Both the position numbers and the translations under genes were made by a program. The notes beneath the pieces were generated by a model. It had not been told where the DNA came from. It did no database searches and saw only the letters and a program-made list of their open reading frames with translations. Below are positions 1 to 12,315 of a DNA stretch of 64,000 nt, piece after piece (within the stretch, counting starts at the first letter, position 1; the number at the start of each line of letters is the position of its first letter). The stretch spans positions 8,308,001 through 8,372,000 of the forward strand of contig JAJTUQ010000001.1 of NCBI GenBank assembly GCA_021399445.1. The letters run 5' to 3'. The stretch comes from Xylogone sp. PMI_703 (Eukaryota > Ascomycota > Leotiomycetes).

Positions 1-2256
1 AAATTTACCAGCAATCTAATATGCATATAGCCGGAATGCGTGCCGAGACTAGAATGAATCAATGTAACAGCCAGAAATATTGCATTGAAAAGAAAAAGAG
101 GATGGGAAGCATATATATACGTACGACTGTACTCTATACAGAGTGAAAGCTTCGCATGTTCAAGAGCTTCTGAAACCTTTGATTTCTTGCCAGCAAGATG
201 GGCAGTCTTGGGGATCATCTTGCGAGTTCGTCATGTAAACGGGATCTGTATAATTCGTAGTATCCGGGTGCTTCCTAAAGAGCTTGGTGGGTCTTTCATT
301 TGTGACATCAGCCATCCAATATATAAATCGGATTCGTAGCAAGATGTGGCATTTGTCATCAGGACCTAAACTTGGAACTCTCCCTTTTGTCCGGCAGGAT
401 CAGGCCGGCGCCTAGCTTTCAGTTATCCTATATTCAAACTCTGCGTATCGCACCCACACTCACCGTCAGCATCAGTTCTAACCCTGGAATTGCCCATACA
501 CGCCAAAGTGATGTCAGGTATGAAAGAAAACGATGTAAAGACTCTCATAGAGCGACTATCAAACCAGCGAAAAAAGAAACAAAGACTGTTTGAATGAAGA
601 TGGTCATATGAGCGATGAAGTCTTTATCGGCATCTTGGATTATAGTATCTGAGTTTGCATACCGGGGCTCCTAAGTCTTTGTATGGAACAGCTTGATCAC
701 TACTAGAAGAACCGCGGCGTTCATCTTGGTTATGGACCAGGTCACTGCATCACCGGTGCCGGTGCCGGTGCTCATAGCGGTGGTGAACACGCGTCGCCAA
801 TTTATGGAAGTCATGAGACGTGCTCCCTTAAAGAGAGGATTGGCTGTTTGTTGATATGAGAAGATGATGACTTGAACTGGATAGGCGCGCTTGTGACATA
901 GGCCCAAGCCTTTGCTGCAGGGCAGACAGGGGATGCAGAAGCACATGCTAAATACATTCCCGGTGCTATCTGGTCTTACATACTCAAGAGTTGACATGCT
1001 ATACTGTAAATAGAATTCTAGCATCTCACAATCAAAATGAAAGATAGGTAAGAGTTCCAGTGCTCTCTTGAGAGCTAATACTATGGCGGTGGACGAAATA
1101 CCCATATAATTACGAGATGAACTCTAAGTCTAGCTACTTCTATTGTCTTCGCTGCTGTGGTGGACTATTTAAAATTGTATAGGAATGGGCATCCGCTGCG
1201 GCGTTTCTCTTTTCGTTGTACCAATCAAGTGATCAAACGACGGGGCTTGCTCAATCCGCGGGTTAAAGGGCTCAAAGTCCCACAGATATTCAGGCGTGCG
1301 AAGCAACGACTCGGCACAGTGTAACACTTTAAGGCCATCCGCCTTTGTTCAAGAGAGCTCTAATGGAGTTAAAGTAATACAGGTTATCCTTTATAATATA
1401 AATGGAGCGCCTGTTACAACAAACTATTTTAGCTTTTTTTTTATCTTTAAACTTACTATGTAACATAAGTTCAATTTCAACGTGCTAGGCTTTTAAGAGG
1501 TGGAATGCCACTTTGCTTGAAGTAGTATTTTGAACGGAATGTTCATTAGTGACTGCTATCATCTTTTGGATAGGTGGAATGTTTGAGAGGCTCGTTAGAT
1601 CATATAACTGAGTCGCGAATTAAGCCAACAAGGTCTAGCTTGGAGGCTCTTGGTTGAACGACGCATAACATAAATGCAGTTAAACGTCACCGTAACTGCA
1701 GTATTCTCATCGATCTCCTCCTTTATCGAAATAATAAAGCCATAATAACTCTGAGAGAAGACTTAAGGCTTGTATTTAGTGGGGGTTAAGCCTGCAGCCT
1801 TATAGAACGAGTGGTTGACTAAACTCCTTGAGCTGGAATCAACATATTGACGGTAGGGCATTCTGCAGGAAGGTAAGATTCCACGCTTCTCCATTCGGAT
1901 CTTCCATACCGGCGCTTGTACCACATACTACAAATTAACATAGTTTTGGTCTATATAATAGAATTCTTACTCCAACGCGGATATAATGCTTATAGGACAG
2001 TCGCGGGCGGCAAGCTTATGCCTGCGTAAGCGCATCGTACAGTACGATTCGTAAATAAACGACATCCGATCGACTGTGCAATTTCGAGTCCAGTGGCTGA
2101 GGTTTACTTCTAAATATCAGCACTTCTACCCTGTCTGAACCGGGGCTGTCGTCCTTTTCTGTTTGCGCTCACATCACTATCTCGAACCCAAAATCCACCT
2201 AGATCGATTCTGACGACCACGATAGATCTGAAGGTCAAGTTCTGGCTGCAGACATC
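1..2256. other. Gene-poor left edge with unrecognised open stretches
   Basis: No gene could be identified with confidence. On the minus strand an open frame of 144 codons (671-1105) starts with ATG and contains a Cys-rich middle, but it matches no family I know. A second minus-strand stretch of about 55 codons (1169-1335) stays open to a TAA stop, with codon use that looks coding. It contains the segment EYLWDFEPFNPRIEQAP and could be the last exon of a decayed gene. The rest is AT-rich with frequent stops. Confidence 0.3.
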
Positions 2257-3005
2257 ATGTCTCCGTTGGCACTTATTACTGGCGCTGCATCTGGAATTGG
2301 CCAAAGTTGTGCTGTTGAGCTTGCAGCATCAGGTTATGATCTCCTCCTATGGGACATAGGGACGGATGGTCTGGAGAGCACCATCAAATTAGCTAAGACG
2401 GCTCGAGTGATGTCAGTGCATCTTACCGCAAGGTGGACGTTAGCAATTTCAACGAAATCAAAGAAGCAGTGGCAGATGCTAAAGCAAATGGTCTTCATGT
2501 TGGGCGAATCGCGGCTGTTGCAGGCATAGCCCGAGCTAACTCACTGGGAGCACCAAGTCATCAAGAAGCTGAGCTTCTGATGCGCATCAACTACTACGGC
2601 GTAGTGCAAACCGTGGAGGCTTTCTATGAGGATTTAATAGCGACCAAAGGTGCAGTGGTGGTCGTAGGATCTATCCAGAGTTTCAAGGGTGGTGCCAGTG
2701 GCCATGCTTATTCCGCCTCCAAGCATGCGGTGCTTGGATTTGTACGTTCAGCGGCTGCAGAGTTAGGCCCCCTAGGTGTGAGAGTCAACCGCATTTGTCC
2801 GGGAACAATCGACACACCGATGTACCGACTAACGACTCAGGGCCCACAAGGACGTGCAGCAACCCAAAAGTTGGAGTCCGATACCCCACTAAGGAGACTC
2901 GGCCAACCCGAAGAGGTTGCCAAGGTGATGAGATTCTTGCTGAGCGACGACGCTAGCTATGTGACTGGTGTAAGTTTTGTTGTTGATGGAGGCCTCACAG
3001 CATAA
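2257..3005 (+). pseudogene. Short-chain dehydrogenase/reductase, frameshifted
   Basis: This is a classical SDR, a Rossmann-fold NAD(P)-dependent oxidoreductase of about 250 residues. The N-terminal cofactor motif TGAASGIG is in one frame from ATG 2257. The rest is in another frame from about 2400: the catalytic Ser in VVVVGSIQ, the YSASK Tyr/Lys pair 13 residues after it, the PGTIDTPM segment and the C-terminal VTGVSFVVDGGLTA. The frames change near base 2399, where AKT should run into SSDVSASYRKVDVSN. I found no donor and acceptor pair giving an intron of plausible length there, so a one-base deletion (or an assembly error) is the simplest reading. All catalytic residues are kept, so the loss may be recent. 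The substrate cannot be told from sequence. Neighbouring genes are also broken. Confidence 0.75.
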
Positions 3006-4059
3006 GGAGAGATAGAACACTTTAACTGTGTTAGTGGGAATTCGTGCCATGTTGTTGGGAGCAGGAACCTTGCTGCATACCTAGACATGTGCTTATTTCA
3101 CCCCCCTAATTTGTTCATCAAAGAAAGATCCACACATCATTAATGCCTCTTTCACCGAGGCTTTCATCTTTGTTCTCTCTGATCTAGTCTTACTGATCAA
3201 TATATCGTTGTCCGTCTTGTTCCTTAAGAAAGCCTAGCCTGTCAATGTAGCCGTTTGTAGACGCAGTGATGACAGACTCTGGAGACGGCGCCCTCGAGCT
3301 CTCGAATTAGGCAAAGGATATTGCAGCAGTTCCTTAGATATGGTCAACAAGATTACCTTAGTGTGGTAGCTTCTCGTATAAGTTGTTCCTCCTTCGCTAA
3401 GTCTTAGTAGCAAGAAGTACCAGATTGTGAAAGATTTTGTTTGGTTCAGGCGGGTGCGTTTTGCTTGTGAAGGTCTTTCGTTTGACTGGGATAGACCTTA
3501 TAGTTGAGCGAACATGACCATTTTCACATGGATTATCTTCTTTATTACGACTGTGAGTCTGTACCATCCCCTTTGTGACTTGATTTGGTGGTTTGATAGA
3601 AATGGCAAAGCGACTGTGCAAGGCTGATTGATCCCATGTGCACTTTCTATGCACAGTAATTCTATAACAAATATATGACACTACGTATACCACATAGATG
3701 TAGAACGATTTCTCATGTTTCATGTTCTAGGTCAAGAGCTGTTAGCCAGCTTTTTGGTTGTTTTTACTCTGCTTCTCGTATCTTGCGACGATTGCTCCCA
3801 TATCACTCTACTTTCCATTTAGTTCCCACTGCCTGCTGCTACATGTTGGATGTTGCTCAACGTGTCTGAATTTGACACTTTCAAAACAATGATTTAGTTA
3901 TATGTTAACTCAAGGTAACCTAGAAGACCGTGCTTCTCAGCAAGTTATGAAGAAGTTCGACAATGACTGATCGTATGCAGCAACTCTTGCTTTTCTGAAT
4001 TTCTTATATACACGAATCGGTTGCGCGGACTAATCATTCTAGGAGTTTCGATGCTGAAT
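3006..4059. other. Intergenic, no gene seen
   Basis: Open stretches on both strands here (for example 3397-3723 minus) show no family features or plausible gene structure. The segment separates the SDR pseudogene from the 3' end of the truncated acetoacetyl-CoA synthetase. Confidence 0.4.
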
Positions 4060-5330
4060 CTAGAGCTTACTACGTGGCTTGATAATATCTTCAACGTTGG
4101 CAAATTGGTAAAAGTATTCTAGAGAGCCAGGGTTCAATATCGTGCCAGATGGTTTGATTGTTCTCCCTGAAATGATGTGCTTGACCGGCAGTTCTACCTT
4201 CTTCAGATTCACTGTCGTCTTTTCGTTGTCAGCATTCCGTAGCATCGACGAAGGTCAATACTTGTGCGTCAGAACTTACTGGTATATCAGGAGTCTCGAA
4301 AACAAACTTGGGAACATGCCTTGGACTCAAGGACTTGCCGATTGCTCGTTTTACTTTTTCGACTAGAGCAGTGTTCAGAGATTCTCCCGGTCTCATTTTC
4401 AGGAACAAGAATACTCGTTCGTCTTCGTCGATTGGTCGTTTCTGCCCAACGCATATGCTGTCGCTGATCAAGTCGCTGAACTGATCGTCTATCACTGCAT
4501 AGATCTCTGCAGAACCAAACCTGATGCCGGACGGGTTCAATACACCATCTGCTCGCCCTAAGGAGATAACTTGACCAGTTACGGGGTGGAATATCACGGA
4601 GTCTCCTTGTGTCCAAGTATTATCATACTTTTGGAAGTATGCGTTGAAATACTTAGAACGGCGATCCGGCGATGGAACGTCGTTCCAGAAGAATGGTGGC
4701 ATGTTAGGGAAAGCTCCATAAGTGACGAGCTCACCAGGTGTGCCTGGTTTGACTGGTCTTCCTTGAGCGCCGTTGCTATCTTCCAAGGGAGGAGCATAGG
4801 CAGCGATTGGCACCCCTAAACTCGGCCCTTGTGTGCCCCCAACATAAACCGGGGTGAGAGGGTTCTCTGCACCAAAACATCCCGCAATATCTGTACCTCC
4901 GGATATGTTCGCTAGATGGACACTAGGCGGGAATGCGATGTCATAAAACCACTCAAATTGCTGCTCGCTCAAGATCATGCCTGTGCTGGAGACGGTCTGG
5001 AGATTAAAGAGATCGCAGGCAGCTTTTGGGGCAATTCCTTGCTTTTGTATCTCTCGCATCCATCTTGGACTCGTACCCAGTTTCGTGACTTTGTGTTGTG
5101 CAAGCAGTTTGATGAATGCTACAGCATTTGGTTGGAACGGTGAGCCATCATACAATATCAGCTGTGCACCTGAAAAAAGGTTTGCGATCTGTAGCAGGTA
5201 CATGATCCAGCCTGTCGTAGTGTATTGCAAGATGACACTCTTTGGCGAGACCTCGGAGTGTAGGATACTTTCCTTTGCAGTACAGATGAGGGCGCCGCCT
5301 ACAGAGTGCACAATACACTTTGGCAATAGC
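4060..5330 (-). pseudogene. Acetoacetyl-CoA synthetase, 5'-truncated
   Basis: This is the C-terminal 400 or so residues of an acetoacetyl-CoA synthetase (ANL adenylating family, acetoacetate + ATP + CoA to acetoacetyl-CoA), whose usual length is about 650-700. Coding begins abruptly at LPKCIVHSVGGAL, which normally follows the SSGTTG phosphate-binding motif. An in-frame TAG precedes it, so the N-terminal acyl-substrate domain and part of the AMP motif are missing. The downstream domain is well kept, including SGGTDIAGCF, WTQGDSV and GRADGVLNPSG. One intron (4219-4279, GTAAGT...AAAAG) restores DIPTTVNLKKVELP. The protein ends in SKL, a peroxisomal PTS1 tripeptide. The breakpoint directly abuts the truncated BVMO on the other strand. 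The fragment is unlikely to be active but has few internal lesions, so truncation looks recent. Confidence 0.85.
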
Positions 5331-6055
5331 TATCTCGAAACCCTGATCGCTCCAAAAGTTCGGGTCATAAGTGAAAAAATTGAAAAAGTCATCAAGACTG
5401 GAATACTCCTCAGCACTGGTGAGACAATCGACCTAGACGCACTAGTGTGTGCTACAGGCTTCGACCTGTCATTCCGTCCGCGATTTCCTCTTGTCGGACG
5501 TAACGGCATTTCCCTCCAGGATCAATGGACTGAGAGAATTCCTGAAGCATAACTCTCGTTGGCAGTAGAGAATTTTCCGAATTATTTCAGCAAGCTAGCA
5601 TAGAGTTTCTACGAAGTACTTACTAACTAAGATTTTGTAAGTTTTTCTCGGCCCCAACGCTCCTCCTATAGGGCATGGTAGTGTACTTCCCATCATCGAA
5701 CATACCACTAACCACATGATCAACATGTTAAAAAAGATGCAGACGCAAGCAATCAAGTCATTTATGCCACGACGGGAAGCTGTTCACGATTTCAACCAAC
5801 ACATCGCTGAGTCTATGAATCGAACTATCTTGTCGGCTGGCTGTCGGGGTTGGTACAAGGATGGAACAGTCGATGGACCTTGTTGGGCTGCATCCTGGGA
5901 GTCGGATTCATTGGTTTCATATGCTGGAGGTACCAAGATATGAAGATTATAAGTATGAATATATAACACAAAATCGATTTCAGTATTTAGGAAACGGATT
6001 CTCGACTAGAAAGGCTGGAGCGAATGATTCATCATACTATCTGGACAGACCATAG
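5331..6055 (+). pseudogene. Baeyer-Villiger monooxygenase C-terminal fragment, broken
   Basis: This is a remnant of a flavin-dependent Baeyer-Villiger monooxygenase (NADPH + O2, ketone to ester or lactone). Only the C-terminal third remains. It begins in FGNSYLETLIAPKV and continues through VCATGFDLSFRP and GRNGISLQDQW. A TAA at 5550-5552 replaces the expected Tyr. An intron-like segment with TACTAAC and a 3' AG (about 5585-5640) is followed by FLGPNAPPIGHGSV, and then SAGCRGWYKDGTVDG. A frameshift near 5892 moves the ending PGSRIHWFHMLEVPRYEDYK into another frame, stopping at 6053-6055. The FAD-binding N-terminus is missing. It is a diverged paralogue of the intact BVMO at 34155-36237 and is joined head-to-head to the truncated acetoacetyl-CoA synthetase. 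Confidence 0.85.
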
Positions 6056-6484
6056 AAAGGTGTTCAATCTTATTAAACACTTACATACTCTATATAGGTT
6101 TAATATTTATATATGAATTGTTAAGATGTTATTTTATATAGTCTGATCAATAGGTTGGCGTCTATATGCAAATAGCGTCTAGTGTAATCAGTATGATCAC
6201 ATCAGGACGACCTCATAGGTCAAGCATCAACTTCATTTAAACTTTATGATATTAACCTTTACATAAGGAGGCCGCCGATTTGAGTTAATTCAGCGGCTAA
6301 ATGCAGTTATTCATAGTTAATTTAATTTAGTAACAAATTTATCATTTGTAATGTTTCTACCAGGTATGCTGGTTAAGTCTTCTAAGTTACTTTATAATAG
6401 ATGAAGATAAAAGATTCAAGTAGTTTTTAATAGTTTAGACTTATAGTTATTTATAAAACGCAGATATGCTGTAAATCAATTGAA

Positions 6485-6870
6485 TTGAGCACGAGGCTCC
6501 TGCACGTTTTACTGAGCATGGGGTAAAGCTTGCCAACTTTGCAATTTGTACAGCTGCAGAAAAAGGTTATATAGACATTTTACAGATTTTGTTGAATGAG
6601 ATGGACAATCTGTTAGATGAACTAGAGGTTTCTTTTATAACAAGCATTAACAACTTTGAATTTACTTTAGAAAACCAAATCATTCCGCCGCAAACAAGCT
6701 TCTCCATCGACTTACTATGAAGATGGAGAGAACATCAGGATTAAAACAAATCACCTACATCACCTAAAGCGGATGATCAGTCATCCACTGCTAGATCAGA
6801 TGTAGAAAGCATATTGTCCGAAATCGATTCTACCACATCTTCTTGTTCATCTGCGAGCGAAGTTTGATCA
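6485..6870 (+). pseudogene. Possible ankyrin-repeat gene relic
   Basis: A frame open for about 75 codons encodes one ankyrin-like helix pair (FAICTAAEKGYIDILQILL), ends at a TGA near 6717, and is followed in nearby frames by a Ser/Asp-rich segment. There is no start, no second repeat and no intact domain. It resembles the debris of an ankyrin or NLR gene, but one repeat is weak evidence. Confidence 0.25.
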
Positions 6871-8485
6871 AATCAGTGCATCAGTTGGAAAATGAAGCAT
6901 CGAATTCAAGAGGGATCCAAGCCGCTAAGTTTATTTGTCATTCGGCAAACTGAAGTCTTGAGCTATCTAGAGTCACAAAAGCGTCAACTATGTACTGTTG
7001 AAAAAGCCTAGCACCGTACAGCCAACAGCCAGATATTCTATTGAAATCTAGTGATATAACCAATATCACACAGAAAGCAAGATTGAAAGATTTGGGCGGT
7101 AGGACACCGATTCAATAGTTATTGTATGTTTTATTATATTCCTTAGTCTACTGTTTACTAACAAATTAGGTGGAAGCTTGAGCAAAGGAGTTCTGTGAAG
7201 TATATACTACCAACATAAATAATAACCTTATTTGGCTATCAAAATTGGACCCACGCTATGGTAAGCGGCCGATTCAGGCTCCACTCAGGCTTGCTCACCT
7301 TCAGCTCCAGTCGAAGGGGCTGCTACTCACCTCTGGAGACTAAAATGGAACTGGCATGAGAAAAAGTTACTATAGAGTTATGGGGTATTATCGAGCAACT
7401 CCTTCTCCCTTGCGAATCGCATAGTAAGCTCTCCGCTCTTGCTCAGGCGCTAGTCGCACTCAGCTCAGCCAGCTCACCCGAGCAGCCTGAGTAGGCTGAG
7501 CAGCTCATCATATGATTTCGCCTTCCATTCCCTCAGCTAATCACATTTAGTCTGACCAATACTCTCTTATCAAATTCGTTAAGTTTCGACAATGATGCTA
7601 ATGAAGCCCAAACAAGCACCTAAGATCCCAATTGGACACCTCCCAAATAGACATGGTATTTTGTCTAAGTTATATACGCTCTTTTAATCTCATAGTTCGA
7701 TAGACTTCTTGAGATCTCTTCTCATTTCTCCAGCTTGTTAACCTTTCCCCAGCCCTTAATCCTCTGGGGTATACTGTAAATGTTAAGCTATTATCACATT
7801 AAAGATAATGCATAATTATTCAAGATTTAATATGTTGATAATATGGGAACAGATTATGGATGAAGTCTAAAGCATTAGGCAACAAGTATATGTCCCGCCA
7901 ATATGGCTCATTAACTACTCATTACCTAATCATCCAGTCCACTTGCTAATGGGCCGTATTGGCGTATAAGCTAAAACGTAGAAAAGAGCTGAAGGATGTA
8001 GTGGTGAAGCAAACTGTGAAACCGAACCATATCCGTTATAAGCCAAATGGGAGGAGAGAGGAACATTCGAAATCAAGACTTAAAGGCGTTATGAATAAAG
8101 GCAGGCTTGAATATGTGCTTTAATACTTCTAGGTCACTGGTCGCTGTGCTCTTTTCCTTGCCGTTACTATCGTGAACCCCATTTTAAGTGGCCAATTATT
8201 CTGCGGAAGACGGGTGGGAAATGAAGTAAGATCGCACTCGGAAGCGGTTAGTGCAGAGTGGGGATCGGACTCGACCTCTACCTGATCCGGCTAATATAGA
8301 ACGATTCCAGTCGAACCGCAGGCAGCATTTACTATGAGGTTAACAACCAAATCAGACTTAGGTCCTATCATTACCGCATGTAGGCGACTGTGCATCTTGC
8401 CCGTATGCCATCCACTATGAGTCTTCTACTAACTGCCATTCATGGGCTACAAATTGAACGGGTATCTTATCTACTTATATCCGAG

Positions 8486-8517
8486 GCAATAGGCTATGTA
8501 AGGCGATAGCCTATTGC
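8486..8517. repeat. Perfect 12-base inverted repeat (hairpin)
   Basis: GCAATAGGCTAT at 8486-8497 is repeated as its exact reverse complement at 8506-8517 with an 8-base loop. It lies in non-coding AT-rich DNA downstream of the MFS gene's 3' end. It could be a chance hairpin or the core of a short palindromic element. Confidence 0.6.
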
Positions 8518-8880
8518 TTTCATTCCGCTACACTCCAGCAACAACTTAATTTATTTTGTGAGTTGTTAATAGCTGCCGTTCAAAAAGATTAATCTGTGTT
8601 ATCCCTGGCTGCAATCCTGTATAAATATACTTTATCTAGTGAGAATGGAAAGTTTCTAGCATATTAATTGTAAATGTGTAAAAGAAAGGTTCAAAACGAA
8701 CACCAAGTTCTCCCCTCCTCTTTCTAATTTATATATCCAGACTCTGTTTCAATTCGATCCTAGAAAGGGACATTCCGAATTATCCAATCCCAAACCCACG
8801 TTATTATTACTGCCCGGAATATCGCTGAAGTCACTAGTCTGCTGGCCAATATAAAGCCGAACACCTTTGCCTTCATATAA

Positions 8881-10393
8881 TCATACTCTTTTCCATTTCA
8901 CTCCGTTGCTGACAAAATCCAAAAGTCCTGCAGCTGATTTAGATTTCTCACGTACGGACTCGACTTCAGAATCATTTCCAGTAGCTTCAACAATTATAAT
9001 TGCAGTCGGCAACTCAACGCCTTCAATCGCCCTCATCTTCCAAGAACGAAGAAGAAACATGAAAATGGCTGCCCCGAGATACATGAAACCTGTGAATAAC
9101 TGTGGATCGAGATATTCGTTGGTCCCAGTCTTTCTCAGGGTTAGGCCGATGGGCTCCGCAACTTGAATACTGTTAACATCTCATATGAGAAAGTCAAAGA
9201 TTGAATAATACATACATGTTGCAGGGATGGAACATGCTAACCACATAATGGTGAGGCAAGATGGAAGGTCTTGAAGGCCTACTACTTCTGCTCCCAGAGG
9301 GCTTACAGCCTGTTCAATTTGAACTAGTAAGCCTCCGGCCTAGTGAAGATACAAGAAACTTACTGTCCAGAATGTTCCAAAAACAGCGCCAGAAAAAAGG
9401 GCGAAGAAAATCAGTAGCCCATAGCTCTTTGCGAATACCCACAGCACAAGGCATAGAATACTACTAAGGAGTGTAGCGAATGCGGCCATATTCATCCTCC
9501 CGACAATATCACTAAAATATCCGACTATCGGGCGTCCAACAGCCTGTCCGAGATTTAGGATAGCTGTAACAACTGATCCTTGCTGGGCGTTTAAACCGAT
9601 ACTCCGAGAGTAGTCGTCGAGAGAAAAGAGTAAGACCATAAACCCCATTATGCTTAGAGCGCTCCAACCTAAAAATAGCCAATATTGATAAAGCTTCAAT
9701 AATCCCGAGTCAATTGCAATAAGTTTTGCTCCAACTCTGGAATTCCTATCCCTTAACAATATTGCGCATAAGGTATTGACCGAGAACTGAATGATTGCCA
9801 ATGTACGGTAAGCCCATGCGACACCGAATCGAGAAATCAAGGCATTTGTGCTAAGCGTATATATCAAACCTCCTACTCCGCTTCCAGCTGCTGCAATGCC
9901 ACTTGCCAAACTTCTCCGTTTCGAGAACCATTGTGGTATTATACCGATAGTGGAAACATATTGGAACCCAATGCCCCATCCGAAACAGACGCCTTGACTT
10001 AAATACAACTGCCATACACTATTGCTGAATGAAGACCCTATAAGGGCGGCTGTCTCAAAGAGTACGCCAAGAAATATAGTAATGTTGATGTTGAACCGCC
10101 GGGTAATGATGGAAACAATCGGAGAAACTAGGAGAGCTTGTGAGACGGAGAGTCCACCGATGAACGCATAATCGAGGGAGGAAGCATTTGGGAATGTCGA
10201 GTTGGTTAAGAAATGCGAAAGAAATACTGCATAACTCTATGATATGTCAGTTCATGTACACAAAAGGCAGAACCTAAGTAGTTTGTACAGCAGCTATTCC
10301 CCATTGATGGGCATTGTTCCAGAATACACAGGCTACACACACCCATCCATACCCTCCGTCTGGAGGCATATCCTCCACAAATGATTCTGTCAT
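8881..10393 (-). CDS. MFS transporter, monocarboxylate-transporter-like
   Basis: This is a plasma-membrane carrier of the major facilitator superfamily, MCT subfamily, which in fungi carries organic acids or other small metabolites. Four exons (10393-10289, 10236-9364, 9309-9216, 9161-8881) give about 450 residues. The start is followed by the MCT signature PDGGYGWV. Next come WGIAASYAVFLSHFL, the helix-5 region GIAAAGSGVGGLIY and the conserved AVGRPIVGYFSDIVGR loop. GAEVVGLQDLPSCLT and FAEPIGL mark the C-terminal half. About 12 hydrophobic segments are present and the C-tail is charged. The three introns have GT-AG ends and keep the frame. It is the only transporter in the metabolic block and could import the substrate or export an acid. 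The cargo is not determinable from sequence. Confidence 0.85.
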
Positions 10394-11325
10394 AATAGAT
10401 GTTTTGTAATTAGATATTCGCTTGAACTTTTAGAAATGGAATCTAGTTGTGGGCTCTCATCAACACAAGCTCCCTAAACCCTTTTATACATTTAGCTCAT
10501 GAATTCTAATGACTCAGTTCTCTCACACATCAAGAGCTAAAGACGGCTACCGGCAAATCTCTATGAGATTCAAATCGTGTCATGCCGGATCTTGTATTCC
10601 CGAAGGGAAAGCGGAAGTGGTTTCTTCCGGCCTAAGCTTTAACTACCGTGACAAATAGACACTGCTATTTTACACCTCATAATAACTTATCATCTCGGAT
10701 CCAAAGTTTACTAACCGCAAGGAACTTGATAATCGGAGAAAAGAATCCACTTCTAGGGGTGTACCATTTATCTTAAGCATAGAGTTAGTCTCATTATTCA
10801 AATATACCCTGTATAAATTCCAAAATCAAGGGTCAAAGCTCGCAACAGAGTACTATTAACTACGTTAGAGAAATCTATCAAATACAAGAAAAATTTACTA
10901 AACACATTCATACCATAGAAGATTTAAATAGTTCTACACGATATAGTTGTGCCACTATTATTATTACTATAAATCCTTGCTTATTCATAATTTTATATAC
11001 ACTGAATAGAGAAGGAGAAAATCTCCTGCCGCGGAGATAGATGACATTACATCTCGGTGTTCTAGAGTTGCATTTAAAGTTGCCTTACCTTGTACTAACC
11101 TATAATAGAAGGTACAGCCGGTCATAATGCTCCGTTGGGAATGCTGGCTCAACGGCATGCGACTAGGCGACAGGGTTCCCACGCTTATAAAGTTACGGGC
11201 TCCCTCCTGTATTTTAGGAGCTCAGGGATCAATTAATATTCTACCTTTGCTCATAGCTATCCTATATGCACCGTTATATCGCTGTATATCAGCTACAACG
11301 CTGTCTATCACTAGACTGGCCAACA

Positions 11326-11455
11326 GTCCGGTCTAGTCCGGACCGTAAGGGTTTTTCGAGACCGTTTTTCAGACCGTAGACTGTTTGGTCCAGACTGTAC
11401 AGTCCAGTCTGGGCTAAACTGGCTTTTGGAGACTGTATTTGAGACTGTAGACTAT
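11326..11455. repeat. Degenerate GACYGTA-rich repeat block
   Basis: Within about 130 bases, variants of GACCGTA/GACTGTA and CCAGTC/GGTCCAG recur in both orientations, in otherwise AT-rich DNA. Such clustered short repeats are typical of the subterminal regions of DNA transposons, but no transposase or clean terminal inverted repeat was found. Confidence 0.4.
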
Positions 11456-11519
11456 TGTTAGAGGCTAGTGGGCTAGTCAGGGGTGTAGACAGTGAATCAC
11501 GGTCGGGGTGACGGCGTTG

Positions 11520-11830
11520 CGAGGGGAGGTAAAGGTTGTATATTTCTACAGACTAATTCTTGATACGCTCGCAGCAGCCGTTCTTTCATGATATCAAAGC
11601 CGGCCTCTTAACCTTTAAGTCACGCATTGAAACGAGAACCCTCTCGAGCAAGATCAGCATTTTATCGTTATATCCACTAATAGTGACCTGTAAGCCGTCT
11701 GGCTGTCCGCAAAGGTTATAGTAAAAGCTTATGACTCTAACATTGTATAAATACTTTGTTAAGCTGTCATCGACAAGTTCTATAAACATATTAATGACTA
11801 CAGCCATAAGAGGAATGGCATTAACTAAGA
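11520..11830 (-). pseudogene. Insulysin/Ste23-like M16 metallopeptidase relic
   Basis: An isolated stretch of about 70-90 codons resembles the inner part of fungal insulin-degrading enzyme (M16 family, Ste23/a-factor-processing type). It includes MFIELVDDSLTKYLYNV, ISGYNDKMLILLERVL and, after a frameshift, FDIMKERLLRAYQE. In the family this segment lies C-terminal to the HxxEH active site, which is absent here. There is no start, no upstream domain and the flanks are AT-rich, so this is a non-functional fragment of a gene of about 1,000 residues. The assignment rests on the SGYNDK and KERL motifs. Confidence 0.6.
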
Positions 11831-12315
11831 GTATTCATAAGAGAACTTTAAGATTCTCCTTTAGTACTCAGAAACGATGATCCTTTTTATACTAAAAGCA
11901 TATGTTATCATTATAACAAAGCAATTACAGTTTTAATAAATATTATATAATTTTTTTTAAACATTTAGTTACTAAAGAACAAACCCGTTTTTCATAGGAA
12001 GATGTAAACCTGATAATCAAGTCATTAAAGTATTAACACTTATCTTAATCTTACTCATAAAGTTTATAAAAATCTTTTCATACTTATACATTATGTTATA
12101 TTATTATTCTTTTATAATTTAATCTCTTAAAAATTCCCGACTTTTAATTATTTAATTATAAAACAGAAATTATTTAGCTAAAAAGTATTTAATTCACATT
12201 AAATGTTATAAAGATTATATTCACAGAAAAATTTTTATTTACTTAACAAATAAGTCTTTAATAAAGTAAAAAGCTGGAGGGACTCCAAGGTAAAGTCAAC
12301 ATCACATTCCATTGT

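Larger units (their letters stand above)
6056..8880. other. AT-rich decayed intergenic region
   Basis: No intact gene was seen. A plus-strand stretch near 6485-6715 reads as a short ankyrin-like unit (AAEKGYIDILQILLNEMDN) before a stop, followed by acidic, Ser-rich open pieces up to about 6870. A GC-richer patch at about 7250-7520 is full of CAGCT/GAGCAG words. A perfect 12-base inverted repeat lies at 8486-8517. The remainder is low-complexity and AT-rich. Confidence 0.45.
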
